Positions 10,906 through 21,240 of a DNA stretch of 64,000 nt are shown piece after piece; position 1 is the first letter of the stretch, and the number at the start of each line of letters is the position of its first letter. A model generated the notes under the pieces. It was given only the letters and a program-made list of their open reading frames with translations. It was not told where the DNA came from and made no database searches. The DNA comes from Galaxea fascicularis (Eukaryota > Cnidaria > Anthozoa > Scleractinia > Euphylliidae). The stretch is taken from assembly GCA_948470475.1 (NCBI GenBank), contig OX419342.1, positions 11,022,508-11,086,507 of the forward strand. Reading direction: 5' to 3'. The translations under genes were made by a program, and so were the position numbers.

Positions 10906-10964
10906 TATCATATAATATATTGTCATATTATTTAATTCGATTGTATTAATAATTTTGTTGTTTT

Positions 10965-11593
10965 TTAATCGGTTTCAATGAATGTTATTGTGACGAGTAT
11001 ATTTTCAGTTGAATTAGATAAAAACTGTAAATGAAGTGGACCAGGTCCAAAATTTCCATTTATTGTGTCTATCATGAATTTTGCTCCTTTATTCAGAGTT
11101 CGTGTTCTAGTATAGTTGTTATTGGAAAGAAGTTTATAAATGATTGATTTGTAGGGTTCCAGTTCATCTTTTTTATAAAATATGAATTATTTGAATGTCT
11201 GAATTTTACACGATCGCAATAGATGGTACCAAAATTACCATAAACAGGTGTTTTACCACTTGATATGTTATTAGAATTAGATCCATACGGTTTATTCAAA
11301 TCAGCTGCTGATATCAGGCTATTTATTCCATCAATAGAGATAGCACCTCAACGAATATTTATTGTTCCTTGTATATCCAAATCGCCATTTCTAATGTGAC
11401 TTTCCATTTGGTTTTTATTAATTGCATCTCCATTCTCAGTACCTTCAGCTAAATTAGTTAGTTTTTTATTATCGATATCATAATTACCGTCTCTAGTTAA
11501 TTTATAACCAACACCAGCAGGACCTCTTACACCAACATAAGTAATTGAAGATGCTAAATGTAGATTATTAGCGTTATCATTTAATATTCCCAT
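10965..11593 (-). pseudogene. Short fibre-like protein of the Polinton
   Basis: Start ATG at 11593-11591 gives MGILNDNANN, then a glycine/proline piece (VRGPAGVG) and DGNYDIDNKKLTNLAEGTE, also present in the long fibre gene. The rest is a beta-rich-looking C-terminal domain ending at about 10967. The frame is broken by an in-frame TGA near 11346 and a frame change near 11170. Resemblance to the long fibre at the N-terminus, with a different C-terminus, suggests two spikes on one anchor. The start carries the conserved TAATTGAAT-N5-ATG element. Confidence 0.55.
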
Positions 11594-11607
11594 ATAATAT
11601 TCAATTA
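11593..11607 (-). promoter_or_regulatory. Late-promoter-like motif before the short fibre gene
   Basis: On the minus strand TAATTGAAT is followed by ATTAT and the ATG of the fibre-like gene. It shares sequence and exact 5-nt spacing with the motifs before the penton, basic-protein, MCP and long fibre genes. Confidence 0.5.
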
Positions 11608-11806
11608 TATTAATCAGTTTTTGAAAATAAAACATTTATATAATATGTTGCTTTTTCTCCAAACTGTTCAAAATTAATATGAAATAATAAACACCACTAT
11701 TCAAATTTTTACTTGTATTGATTTTTGTAAGAGTATATGGTGCTCAGACATGGTTTGATGCTACTCTGGTTTGAAAATTGATGAATGTAACTTAAAAAGT
11801 TACAAT

Positions 11807-11856
11807 TCACGACCCTACGTTTCGACACTCCTGTCTAGTGTCTTCATCAGGGGTGA
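11807..11856 (-). ncRNA. Hammerhead-ribozyme-like motif in the Penelope 3' end
   Basis: Minus strand reading gives CTGATGA, a stem GACAC/GTGTC closed by a 9-nt loop, then GAAA, a minimal two-pair stem III (AC/GT), and a GTC cleavage triplet. TCAC before CTGATGA (with two unpaired C) can pair with GTGA after GTC as stem I. All conserved core bases are present. Hammerheads with very short stem III are known from Penelope terminal repeats. Activity is not shown. Confidence 0.6.
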
Positions 11857-11895
11857 TCTAGTGTTGCAAAAAGGACCCTTTTATACGCTTACTAA

Positions 11896-12321
11896 TTAAC
11901 GACCTTTTGTTTTGATGAGGTGTAAATAGGTGTCAGGTAAAAGGCCGCCATCGTCACGGTTTAAAGGAGCGTGGGCGGAGTTGATGTGCCAAGCTTCCAA
12001 ACAAAGCCGTTGATGGTACCGCCGGTTAGTGGTGATAATTTTGGAATTATCCCACGCTATTGTATAGTTGGTTTGGCAAGCATGTTCCGACAAAGCGGAA
12101 TTTTCCTTTTTGCAAAGAAAAACTGCTTTTTGATGCTCTTTTAAACGCGTGCCAAGCTGACGCTTGGTCTGTCCGATGTACTCATGATGACAGTCATTGC
12201 ATGGAATAGAATAAACAGCGTCAGTTAGTTGTTCTTTCAACACAGGATCCTTAGGTTTGGCAAAAATATGACTCAACGTCTGAAAAGGTTTTTGTGCAAC
12301 TTTAAGATTGTGGCTAGACAA
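11896..12321 (-). pseudogene. GIY-YIG endonuclease region of the Penelope element
   Basis: The block has AVYSIPCNDCHHEYIGQTKR, with a CxxC pair before YIG, then LGTRLKEHQKA with the conserved Arg, and a SALSEHACQTNYTIAWDNS segment typical of Penelope proteins. It nicks target DNA during retrotransposition. The first residues follow a frame shift from the linker block, so the polyprotein is broken. Confidence 0.8.
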
Positions 12322-12664
12322 AACTCTCTTTTAAGATGGGTTCTGTAACACCGCGGATGTGCGGGATGACGGCAAAACCTGTAGCCGAAACCTCGTCCCC
12401 GGAGGTGTTGAGAGAAGTAGTAACTGGTTTTAAGCAGTTCCGAAGGAAAGTGTTTGGGTAGCCATTGACCTTTAGGACGTCAAAAACATATTTTCGCTCT
12501 TTGGCCCTAGAATCACATGAAGATGGCAAACAATCAGCCCTCGTGAGCAAAGTTCTGGTTACGGATTTTTTGTGGCATATGGGGTGGTGGGAGTCAAATG
12601 CGAGATATTTGTCGGTATGCGTGGGTTTGCGATAAACACTTGTCTCTAAATTTCCCCGGTGCGC

Positions 12665-13358
12665 CCTAGATAGATAGACTGATAGATAGACTGTGTTTAT
12701 TAAAAAAACATTGCAGTTAAAAAAAACTGAATTGCGCCTCTTTACAAGTAAGAATACAACAAATGATTTAAAACAACTACTATTATAAAATTACGAAGCC
12801 ACTACTCTCATAAATTACTTAAATGCTTCCCTCGCACTCTTAACTATGAATGAATTTGCAAATCTATTCGTCTTTACAAGAGGCGTGGCAAACCTCCTCT
12901 GCCTTCTCAGCTCATGCGAGATAGAGACTGCGGGGGGTAGGAGGCTGGTAATCTTAGTGCGTGGATCATTAACAATAGACTTAAATAGGTGTTCTGTTAA
13001 CTTTCCCTGGTGGGCCCTGATGGACTCAAGCCCTGCTAACTGAAGGGCATCCGAGTAGTGCACTCTAGGAAAAATGCATGATAGGGCCCTCCTTTGCACT
13101 CTTTCTAGCTCGACTTGTAGATACATTGGTAAACTATGATGGAAAACAGGACAAGCGTAATCTAGTGTCGACCTAATACATGCGCAAAAATATGTTACAA
13201 GATCTGAAGTAGGAACATGCGCACGCTTAAGTTGAATAAGAAAGTACAGTTTCTTAGACGCTTTTTTTACAAGTTCTTCTATATGGTCGTTCCACGTTAG
13301 CGTATCATTGATTGTCAAGCCGAGTAGCTTTGTGCTCTGTATGGTTTTGATAGACATT
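12665..13358 (-). mobile_element. 5'-truncated non-LTR retrotransposon inside the Penelope element
   Basis: Minus strand 13357-12815 encodes the end of a non-LTR RT: IQSTKLLGLTINDTLTWNDH, KLYFLIQLKRA, STLDYACPVFHHSLP and the RVQRRAL helix, a C-terminal block of CR1/L2-like LINE ORF2 proteins. After the stop, a short 3' untranslated region ends in repeats of GATAGATAGACT (plus strand 12667-12691), a 3' microsatellite tail as seen in such LINEs. Penelope coding text continues on either side, so it inserted later. Confidence 0.75.
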
Positions 13359-15894
13359 CAAATCGCTCAATGGTGAACTGGATAGACGGCTCAACTGAAT
13401 TTAAATGTAAAAGAAGGCGCTCCGCTTCATTTCCGGATACCGCAGAGATGACATCGTCGACATATCGTTTCCAAAACAAAGGCTATCATTTCGATATTCG
13501 TCATTAGTGGTATTTCTACGACCACGACCTGTTTGTTGTTGCGTACGTATGATGATGTAATTATTAGTTTTATTACCTTCATAACAAACTGAAATTGTTT
13601 TCAATTGTGCATTGAATGGTAATAAAAACTTATTTTGAAGTGTGCCTAAATTTAATAAATAATATTCATTGGATACAATACTTCCGGAATATTCTGCATT
13701 TAACATGATTGGTAAACCGATGATATTATCATGATTGAAATCTATTGGCTGATAAGAATTTAGTTTATCATTTTCGAAATCCATGTTTTTTTTATTACCC
13801 CTATAAATACCACTTGAAATATATAAATCTTCATCACAATAAATTCGATCTGCTACTTTGAATTTATTATATATATTTGTAGGTTGGTTGAATGTGATCT
13901 CATTATGTTCAGTGTTATAATTAACGAGATTTTTTGAATGGCTGACTATTGATTTGTCTCTTATATCAATATCATCGAAACAATTGATTTTATCAGTGAC
14001 AGAAACTTTTTGTTCTACGAATAATCCTTGTCTGAAAATAACATTTCCCTCTGCATCACCCAACATTAGAACCTTATTTGAATAAGAATCATATATGTTG
14101 TGATCATTCAAATCAATATTCATTGTCATTCTATCATTTTTTGTTTCATAAAGTGGAATATTATAAACTGATGAATTAACATTATTCAAGTAATTATCAA
14201 CTCCATAAACAACTAAATGTAGTGGCAATTGATTTGGTGTTGGAGGAGTAACACTTTCAATATGGGTTGTGTAATATATATAGTGACTTACTGCTATTAA
14301 TTTTTTTAACTTTACAATCGTTTTAGTATAATAATATTCCAAAAGACCAATATTATAACGGAATTTAGCAGTTTGGTAGTATGGTATAGAAATACCAGTT
14401 CCTGTAATAGTTATCTGGGCCTTATTCCATAATGTTTTACTTAGACTGCTCAAATGCAAAACTGCTCAATGCAAATAGTGTGATCTTTACTACTTGCAAG
14501 ACTTACTTGAATTCCCATCCTGTATCGATAGTTATTTGATCCATCACTAGTGGCTTTGAAGTATAGAACCTTTTTGTTAGAATGAAAACTCCAACCCAGA
14601 TTGTCAATCTTATCTGAAATCCAACCATATTCAGTTGATATTTCATTTATATCTTCCATAATGTATTTGAATTTATTTTCAAGTGAATGTGAAGGTCCTG
14701 CTTTAGTTTTGTCATCAACATATTTTTTGGTAGATGCATTAGAATCCAATTGTGGTTGACTTAAATTTGTTATTTGGTTGTCATCCATGTTTAAAGTAGA
14801 TAACATTTTGTTACTTCCATCAAGTTTAAGAAAGTTTTGATCCGTATAACCCTTATTTACAGCATCTTCGATATCACTTGGCATGATTAAGTTTATTATT
14901 TTATTGTTGTTAGCGTTTTAATTACCTCTTAAAATGCCTAATCGTTTACTAATAAAATTAACTTTTATGTATTTATATTGGAAACATCGCTATCACTTGA
15001 AGTAATCGGATCATAATTCTTCAGATTAGTAATTTTGTAACCACCCATATTCAGATTAAAAGTCATCGAATTACTACCATTCCTTTTTAAATAATCAGTT
15101 AATTGAGATTCTAAAAAGGGGTTTATTAACACTATCTTGTTCATCTGTTGGATCAAGCATGTTTTTAACCCGATTTTCGTTCATGTTTAATGAATTATTC
15201 ATGAAATTACTACCATCAGTGCGTAAATAATTACTACTTGTATTATGTGAATCTACATATGATTTATTCACAGCACTGCTATTGAACTGAGGATTACCTA
15301 GATTATGAATCTATCGTTTATTGTATAGGGTTTTACATAACACATCCATTTTTTTTAAAGAAAGACGTTATAATGTATTTGGGATTCACAATATCACTAC
15401 CAGAATGTGATGATTGATTAAAATCAGGTATTTGTATCCTACTATTGAATGTTTGTGTTGAATTAGTTGTTAGATCAGCTTTTGTATTAATTTGTGATCG
15501 AACACAATTTTACATTGATTGGACATTGACAGCCTCTTGTGCTCTGAAAGGATTCGAACTGGATGATGATATGTCTCCTAAATTGACTATTCTGTTATTT
15601 TCCATGTTAAGTTCTTGATAATTATTGGCTATTTTTGCATTTCTGATATGTTTTAAATTCATATTTAAATCTCCCTGAGCTATTTTACTTAATTTGTCAG
15701 CTAATCCAGTATCTCATTGATGTTTGGTTATGCTATCTCCACTCTCAGTAGCTTCAGCTACATTAGTTAGTTTTTTATTATCAATATCATAATTACCATC
15801 AGGAGTTAAAACTAGGACCAGGCGGTCCCCTTTGACCTGGAGAAGATACAGTATTTCTTCTTTTTGTATTATGAACATTATCGTTGAATATTTC

Positions 15895-15911
15895 CATATA
15901 CTATTGGATTA
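15895..15911 (-). promoter_or_regulatory. Late-promoter-like motif before the long fibre gene
   Basis: Minus strand TAATCCAAT, then AGTAT, then the start ATG. The TAA is also the stop codon of the upstream ATPase, so the whole spacer between the two genes is this motif. Confidence 0.55.
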
Positions 15912-16568
15912 TATATTTCCACAAAAGTTTCTTTTAACCAATTTCTTGGGTTTATCAACATAAAGAAATGAATATGGTTTTTTGGTTGCTTTTTCATATT
16001 GATCTTTTGTAACATTCAATTCTCTTCAAATCAAATTTCTCTCATTATTGCTTGGAAACTCATAAACAACATAATGGCTGCAATTCAATCTTATGTCTCT
16101 TGGTGTTTTATAGAAGTTCTGACTGAGAGATATCGATGAGCAGTTTTTATGTCTTCCCTGAATAAAATGATCAATTAATAATTTCTGATTTTTGTCACAA
16201 ATAAAATCGTCAAATATTACTATTTTTTGAGAATCACTATCCAGACTATCAACGGGTTTTATTTCATCGTTATTGAAATGTATAATATCGTTATTGAAAT
16301 GTATAATATAATAACCAACCTGTCTACTGATATCATTCATTGTTTCGATCATGTGTTTGTATTTCTCTTGTTCACGATTTTTACCGTATAAATGAACTTG
16401 ATCAAAATAAACTAATGGTTTCATAAGCATATGATAGAGCAGATTTGTTTTACCACAACCACTGCTTCCACAGATAAGCATTCTGAATGGTTTTTCAGGC
16501 ATATAACGATATAGTTGTGTGAAATTAGTATTTTTGTCTTCATTGAAATCGTAATTTGGTATTTCCAT
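15909..16568 (-). pseudogene. ATP: Polinton packaging ATPase (A32/FtsK-HerA type)
   Basis: Walker A is CGSSGCGKTNLL near residue 35 and Walker B is QKIVIFDDF near residue 120, with a downstream SISLSQNFYKTP sensor-like stretch that is typical of Polinton and poxvirus A32 packaging ATPases. It would drive genome packaging into the capsid. A TGA at about 16026-16028 interrupts the frame, but coding-like sequence continues in the same frame to TAA 15909-15911. A small tandem duplication (IIHFNND twice) lies before Walker B. It is divergent from the next gene with an 82-bp spacer. Confidence 0.85.
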
Positions 16569-16650
16569 ATATATATATATATATATATGTTTAGATAAGT
16601 GTAGATAAGTTTAGATAAGTAGAGATAAGTTTATATAACTATTATATATA
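16569..16650. promoter_or_regulatory. Bidirectional spacer with a GATAAG array
   Basis: Between divergent ATPase (-) and coiled-coil (+) genes lies a (TA)n run followed by four head-to-tail decamers at 16591-16630, each ending AGATAAGT: TTAGATAAGT, GTAGATAAGT, TTAGATAAGT, AGAGATAAGT. The exact 10-bp period places each GATAAG on the same face of the helix. GATAAG is the WGATAR core of GATA factors. A TATA-rich TTATATAACTATTATATATA then leads into the ATG at 16651. Confidence 0.5.
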
Positions 16651-17793
16651 ATGGATATTGAACAGTTCAAAAAGCTCAGTAATTCAAAAATTGAAGCAGG
16701 AAAAAAAACCAGAGCTGTAAGAAAAGAGTTGAAAGAATATAAGGAAGCTAAACAAGATGAATATGAAGGAATATCAAAAGCATTTAAACCAATAATCGAT
16801 ACTCAGAAAGATGTAAAACAAAGTATTGATGATAAACAAGATGAATTAATTGAACAACTTCAAAAAAATCAAAAAGCTGTTACAAGTGGTTTAGAAGATG
16901 TTATCATTTACAAGTAATTACCCGAAGTACAAGATACAAAATTACCAATAATTGATTACAAATTACCAATTGATTACAAACCAGCAATGATGGATGAATT
17001 AAAACCAAAATCAGATTTAAATAGAGGATTTAATCCTACTGATATTCAAACATTGACGAAATATAAACTATTTGCACCATCTGATGTGATGAAAGGTGTT
17101 CAATAGAAAAAACTTGATTTTGATGATTATGATTATAAATTGGGTAAAGTAATTCAAAATACAGGACGAAAAAAGGGAGTATTGTCAAAATCTAAAAAAA
17201 CACGAGATTCTAACAAAGTTGAGATTAATAAATTAACAAATGAAATCAAGTTATTACAAAAATATGGAAGTAGAATAGGTTTAATTCCTGAGGGTTTACA
17301 GACACTCGGATCAGGAATATATACACAGAAAAAAAGGAATGCACACAAAGTAAATCCACAAAATGGTAATTATGGAAATTTAGTTATTGATCTGCCAAAA
17401 TTATTTGGTCAATTGAAAATGATTGCATATAGGGACAGTAAAAAGGTATATGATAAAAAAGCACATTTTGATAGAATTGATCTGCTGACAAAGAGATTCA
17501 ACAGTAAAAAGAAATACAGTGATCTGTCGAGAATGATTTTCAATGAATTAAATACACTATCTAAAATTCCAATTCATCGTACTTCTAAAAAATATAAAAC
17601 ATTGGGATCTGGCGCTATATATTATAATAATTCAGATGATTTACTTGACAGAATGGAATTACTTGGAGGATCAATCCTATCAGGAAATGATGGTGTAAAA
17701 AAGGAATTTACACAAATAGCTCATACATTGAATAAAATAGGAGTCATTGACAATAATAAATTGAATGATTTGTTGAGAGAATATGTAATCTAA
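16651..17793 (+). pseudogene. Coiled-coil structural protein of the Polinton
   Basis: One reading frame runs from ATG 16651 to TAA 17793 (about 380 codons) with in-frame TAA at 16915-16917 and TAG at 17104-17106. Residues 1-90 are charged and heptad-like (LKEYKEAKQDEYEGISKAFK, QKDVKQSIDDKQDELIEQL), so probably coiled coil. The second half is basic and less repetitive, with two LGSG turns (TLGSGIYTQKK and TLGSGAIYY). No catalytic motif was seen. Position at the head of the capsid cluster suggests a virion component. Function is unknown. Confidence 0.6.
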
Positions 17794-17802
17794 TGATATA
17801 TG
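17787..17802 (+). promoter_or_regulatory. Late-promoter-like motif before the penton gene
   Basis: TAATCTAAT, then GATAT, then ATG. The second TAA is the stop codon of the upstream gene. Identical 9-mer and spacing recur before the basic protein and MCP genes. Confidence 0.6.
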
Positions 17803-18561
17803 GAAGAAAGATCGATTTATATATCATCTGTTGATAGAGAAAAGGTCGGTAGAAGCAAAACACATGATTTCAAAATTAAATTACAAACAATATTAAAACT
17901 TGATCAGGATATGAAACATGAAATAGCTGTTGATACAGTCATGATGACTTATTCATGGCATAACATATCTGAAACTTATAAAAATAATAAGATTAAATAC
18001 ACTCATGATGGTGGTACTAGTTGGGAAACAATCACTTTTGTTAATGGTATGTATAGTTATGAAGATATTAATGATTATATTCATCAATATATTGTCGAAC
18101 AAAAACATGCAGAAAAAGATAAATATCCCATTAATATATTATTCGTGCTGTCTTCATATAGAGTAATAATCGAACTTGATGATGATTATCAACTAGATCT
18201 CAGAGGAACTGAATTCGGTAATTTAATTGGTTTTGACAAAAAATTAATAACACAGACAGAATACAGTGGTCGATTACCAAACATCACCAACAGTGTAGAC
18301 AAAATCAATATTCATTCTGATATTGTAACAAATTCTATATTAAGTGGATATTCAAACAACTTATTAGCAGTAATACCAACAGATAATTTAACCAGAAGTT
18401 ATAGTTTCAAATTCGAGCCCAAAAGATAATTATTCAATGATGTTTCAAAAACACATATTGATGAAATGAGGTTTTATATAACTGATGCACTTGGTCGTCC
18501 TATTGATTTAAATGGAATTGATTGGTTCATGACATTAATTCTACGGTCAAAACCGATATAA
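17800..18561 (+). pseudogene. Penton-like minor capsid protein
   Basis: The protein starts MEERSIYISSVDREKVGRSK, the usual N-terminal style of Polinton minor capsid (penton) proteins, with alternating beta-strand-like segments and a LRGTEFGNLIGF block that recurs in the family. An in-frame TAA at 18427-18429 truncates it, but the same frame continues with a DALGRPIDLNG segment to TAA 18559-18561, giving the usual full length near 250 residues. It would form capsid vertices. Confidence 0.75.
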
Positions 18562-18562
18562 T

Positions 18563-18580
18563 ATAATCTAATTCTATATG
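18563..18580 (+). promoter_or_regulatory. Late-promoter-like motif before the basic protein gene
   Basis: TAATCTAAT, then TCTAT, then ATG at 18578. It overlaps the end of the penton gene by almost nothing, so the spacer is essentially the motif. Confidence 0.6.
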
Positions 18581-18958
18581 AATCAATTTGAATATAAAAA
18601 ACGATACGATCCTGATTTTGGAATATATGTTAAAAAACATGTTCATAGCGGTGAAATCTGTGGTGGAGCATTGACTGATATTTTCAAATCTGTTGCTAGT
18701 AATTTATTCGGTAAAACAATGAAAGAGGCTGCGAAAACAGCTTCGAAAAAGGCTCTTCAAACGGCTGCCATAAAAACAGGAGAATTTGCAGGTAAAAAAG
18801 CCGGCGATAAAATAATTCAACTATTAAGCAAAAAAAATAAAACGACATCATCACCTGCAATGAATCAAATACCAAAAACAAAACCTCTATCACAATATGA
18901 GATCAATGACAGAGCTAACAGGATAATTTCGGGAGGTAAACTGAGAAAAATTATGTAA
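18578..18958 (+). CDS. Small basic alanine/lysine-rich Polinton protein
   Basis: The 126-residue intact frame begins MNQFEYKKRYDPDFGIYV. Its centre is rich in Ala and Lys (AAKTASKKALQTAAIKTGEF) and looks amphipathic, and the C-terminus is basic. It lies between penton and MCP genes, with a motif-driven start. Such small proteins in this slot of Polintons may be minor capsid or core proteins. The exact role is unknown and no enzyme motif is present. Confidence 0.65.
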   Translation: MNQFEYKKRYDPDFGIYVKKHVHSGEICGGALTDIFKSVASNLFGKTMKEAAKTASKKALQTAAIKTGEFAGKKAGDKIIQLLSKKNKTTSSPAMNQIPKTKPLSQYEINDRANRIISGGKLRKIM

Positions 18959-18972
18959 TCTAATATTATATG
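18956..18972 (+). promoter_or_regulatory. Late-promoter-like motif before the MCP gene
   Basis: TAATCTAAT, then ATTAT, then ATG at 18970. The first TAA is the stop codon of the basic protein gene. Confidence 0.6.
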
Positions 18973-20234
18973 TTTAGAAATAGTAAATACGTTGAACGAT
19001 ATGAAGACGTTGTTTTTGAATTAGAAACTCCATTGAATACAACCGTTGCTAATAATGCACATCAAAAGAAAAATGGCTATCGATTTGTTGCTGATAACAC
19101 AGGTGAAGTGACACCTTTTGATTGGTATAACTCACGAATCGTAGTTGATTTTAAAGTAAATAAATTAGATGGAAGTGGTAATATTGCGAATAATGACCAC
19201 AATGGTATAGTAAATGGATCACATGCATTAATCAATAATTTTAAAGTCAATATGAATGGTAAAAAAGTATACGATTCTAATGATGCAAACCATGTAGTCA
19301 ATATCAAGAATTTATTAGAATATAGTCCAATTTATGCTGAAACTACTGCTACTAATGCATTTTTCTATTTGGACACAAGTAGGCACGCTGAAGAACAACA
19401 AGGCCAAGCTAATTGTAATAAAGGTTTCGCTGCGAGAAAAGCTCTTTTGGGTACATCAAATACTGAAATACCTCTTAATAGATACAGTTTTTCAATGCAC
19501 TACAAGACAAACTTCTACCAAACACAAGATTAGAGCTTAATTTAGAAATCGAATCGGATGGAAACCTCATTTGGCATGCAGGTGTCAATTGCAGAGTCAT
19601 AATAACAAAAATGCAACTCGTTGTTCCTAGAATAACTTTCAATTCGGAAGGTCAATCATTATATGCCAGTAAATTCATTACAAATAAAAAACGGACATAT
19701 CTAAGAGAAGAAATCATGAGATCGAATTCTTCAACACAGAAATCCGGACATTTCAATATTACAAGTGGAATAAGGAAACCGAGACATGTATTTGTTTTCA
19801 TCATCAATGATGCTAATATTAACGCTCAGACAGCTAATCCATTTTTGTATAACACCTTCTCAGTCAGCATAGACCCAAGGACTCTTTTGAATTGTCATCT
19901 TGTAGTAGGAAATGGAAATGAGTATCCTGAAATTCATTATACACCTTCTACAGACGTGACTAGAGTATACAGAGATGTTTTGAAATATGTTCATAAAAAT
20001 AATGAATATGGTGAAGGCACTTTACTTAACAGAAGTAATTTTAGCACAATCTTTCCTTTTATGTATTTTGATCTTACTAAACAAAAACTGGATATTAGAG
20101 ATGGAACAACTAAACTGAATTTCAGATATGAACTAAGTGGTGCAACAACGAACCCTTATAGTATCTATGCTTTTATTTTATATGAACAGGAAGCCGAACT
20201 TGTTCAGAAGGATGGTAAACTCATGTTCCGTTAA
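18970..20234 (+). pseudogene. MCP: Major capsid protein (double jelly roll), one frame break
   Basis: Two open blocks, 18970-19533 and 19611-20234, together cover a full-length Polinton MCP of about 420 residues. The first has TPFDWYNSRIVVDFKVNKLD and NNFKVNMNGKKVYD, the second ITFNSEGQSLYASKFI, KSGHFNITSGIRKPRHVFVF and a C-terminal domain ending before TAA 20234. Coding potential passes from one frame to another near 19490 and continues without further stops. The single lesion lies in a short T run. It would form the icosahedral shell. Confidence 0.85.
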
Positions 20235-20315
20235 AGAATATAAAAACAATATAAAAATTCAATTAAAATAACATACTAAATTTAAAATTAATGTAACATA
20301 TATTATATACAATAT

Positions 20316-21240
20316 ATGACGCAATATTTTCCTTATGGTGTTGAACTAAGCAAAGGTCAATTAGAAAAGCTATCAAAAGCTTATGCAAATAATTCAGCTA
20401 TAACAATTAGATTAGAAAAATCTGATTTGAAAGGTAATGATGAACTTATGTTAACAAAAACACAAATTAAACGAATTCAGAAAGCCATGAAAATGAACAA
20501 AGGTGTTGACATTAAAATATCAAAAAGCCAAATACGTAAAGTTGCAAGACATGGAGGCAGCCTATGGAGTTCACTAGCAGGCTTATCATCAAAACTGTTA
20601 CCTATGGCATTACCATTAGCTAAAAAGACTATTGCACCAATCGCAACAGGAGCTTTATCTGGTTTAGCTTCTCTACGTATTAATAAATTATTTGGAAGTG
20701 GATTTTTGATTCCTGAATCAAACGTTAAACAATTAATTCAATATAAAGAATACCTAACAGCTAAACAAAAACAAGATATATTAAATGTATTACAATCTGG
20801 ATCCAGTGTTCATATAAAACCAACTAAAAAACAGGTTGGTGCTGGAATAGGAACAATATTAGCAAGTATCGGCATTCCAATGTTAATCGACGCTTTGACT
20901 GGTAACGGTTTGCAAGTTGATTCAAATCAAACAAGATCAAGAAGATCATTACCAGTTCACGTCCCAAAAAATTATTACCTGTTAACGTCCCAAACACAAC
21001 AACAAAAAAAGATGGAGGTTTAGTAATTCCACAAAATTATAGAAGCAATCCATTTTTCGGTACTTGGGATCAAATGAATAATCCTATGCTTGGTTATGGT
21101 GTTAAGCCAAAAAAAAGACAAAAAAAAGACAGGGAGAAGGATTATTGACAGGAGCTCTAGGCGTAAATCAAGATACAGCATTCAACAAAAACGTATGGTC
21201 GAAAATCCTTCTGTTAGGTCAACTAATACGAAATTCATAG
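20316..21240 (+). pseudogene. pVI/pX-like membrane-active or core protein
   Basis: The main frame (20316-21023) starts MTQYFPYGVELSKGQLEKLS and contains two related blocks (TKTQIKRIQKAMK, SKSQIRKVARHGG), then a basic GG-like junction followed by an amphipathic or hydrophobic stretch (LWSSLAGLSSKLLPMALPLA, then IATGALSGLASL). The layout resembles adenovirus pVI/pX-type proteins found in Polintons and adintovirus-like elements. After about 20970 coding-like text moves to another frame and continues to about 21240, ending in a glycine-rich TGALG tail that overlaps the protease N-terminus. Confidence 0.55.

Larger units (their letters stand above)
11740..13486 (-). mobile_element. Penelope-like element inserted in the fibre gene
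   Basis: Minus strand, from 13486: RT core with YVDDVISAVSG (the YxDD of reverse transcriptase), then after a nested LINE (13358-12665) the RT/linker text SVYRKPTHTDKYLAF, a linker (12550-12314), and a GIY-YIG-type endonuclease at 12321-11896 containing AVYSIPCNDCHHEYIGQTKR. The 5' part is missing and the copy is 5'-truncated at the fibre junction. The 3' end carries a hammerhead-like motif. RT plus GIY-YIG order is diagnostic of endonuclease-containing Penelope elements. Confidence 0.8.
11636..15897 (-). pseudogene. Long fibre-like protein, split by a Penelope insertion
   Basis: The gene starts at 15897 (MEIFNDNVHN), then a collagen-like SPGQRGPPGP stretch and tail-fibre-like repeats (DGNYDIDNKKLTN, KLDGSNKML..LNMDDNQITNL, RNGSNSMTFNLNMGGYKITN). 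A large C-terminal domain at 14459-13487 follows. Coding is cut at 13487 by a Penelope element. The likely last 35-40 codons resume at about 11750 and end at TAA 11638-11636. Several further stops and frame changes lie between 15160 and 15720. By analogy with adenovirus and phage fibres it could be a receptor-binding spike. That role is inferred from repeat architecture and location beside capsid genes. Confidence 0.55.
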
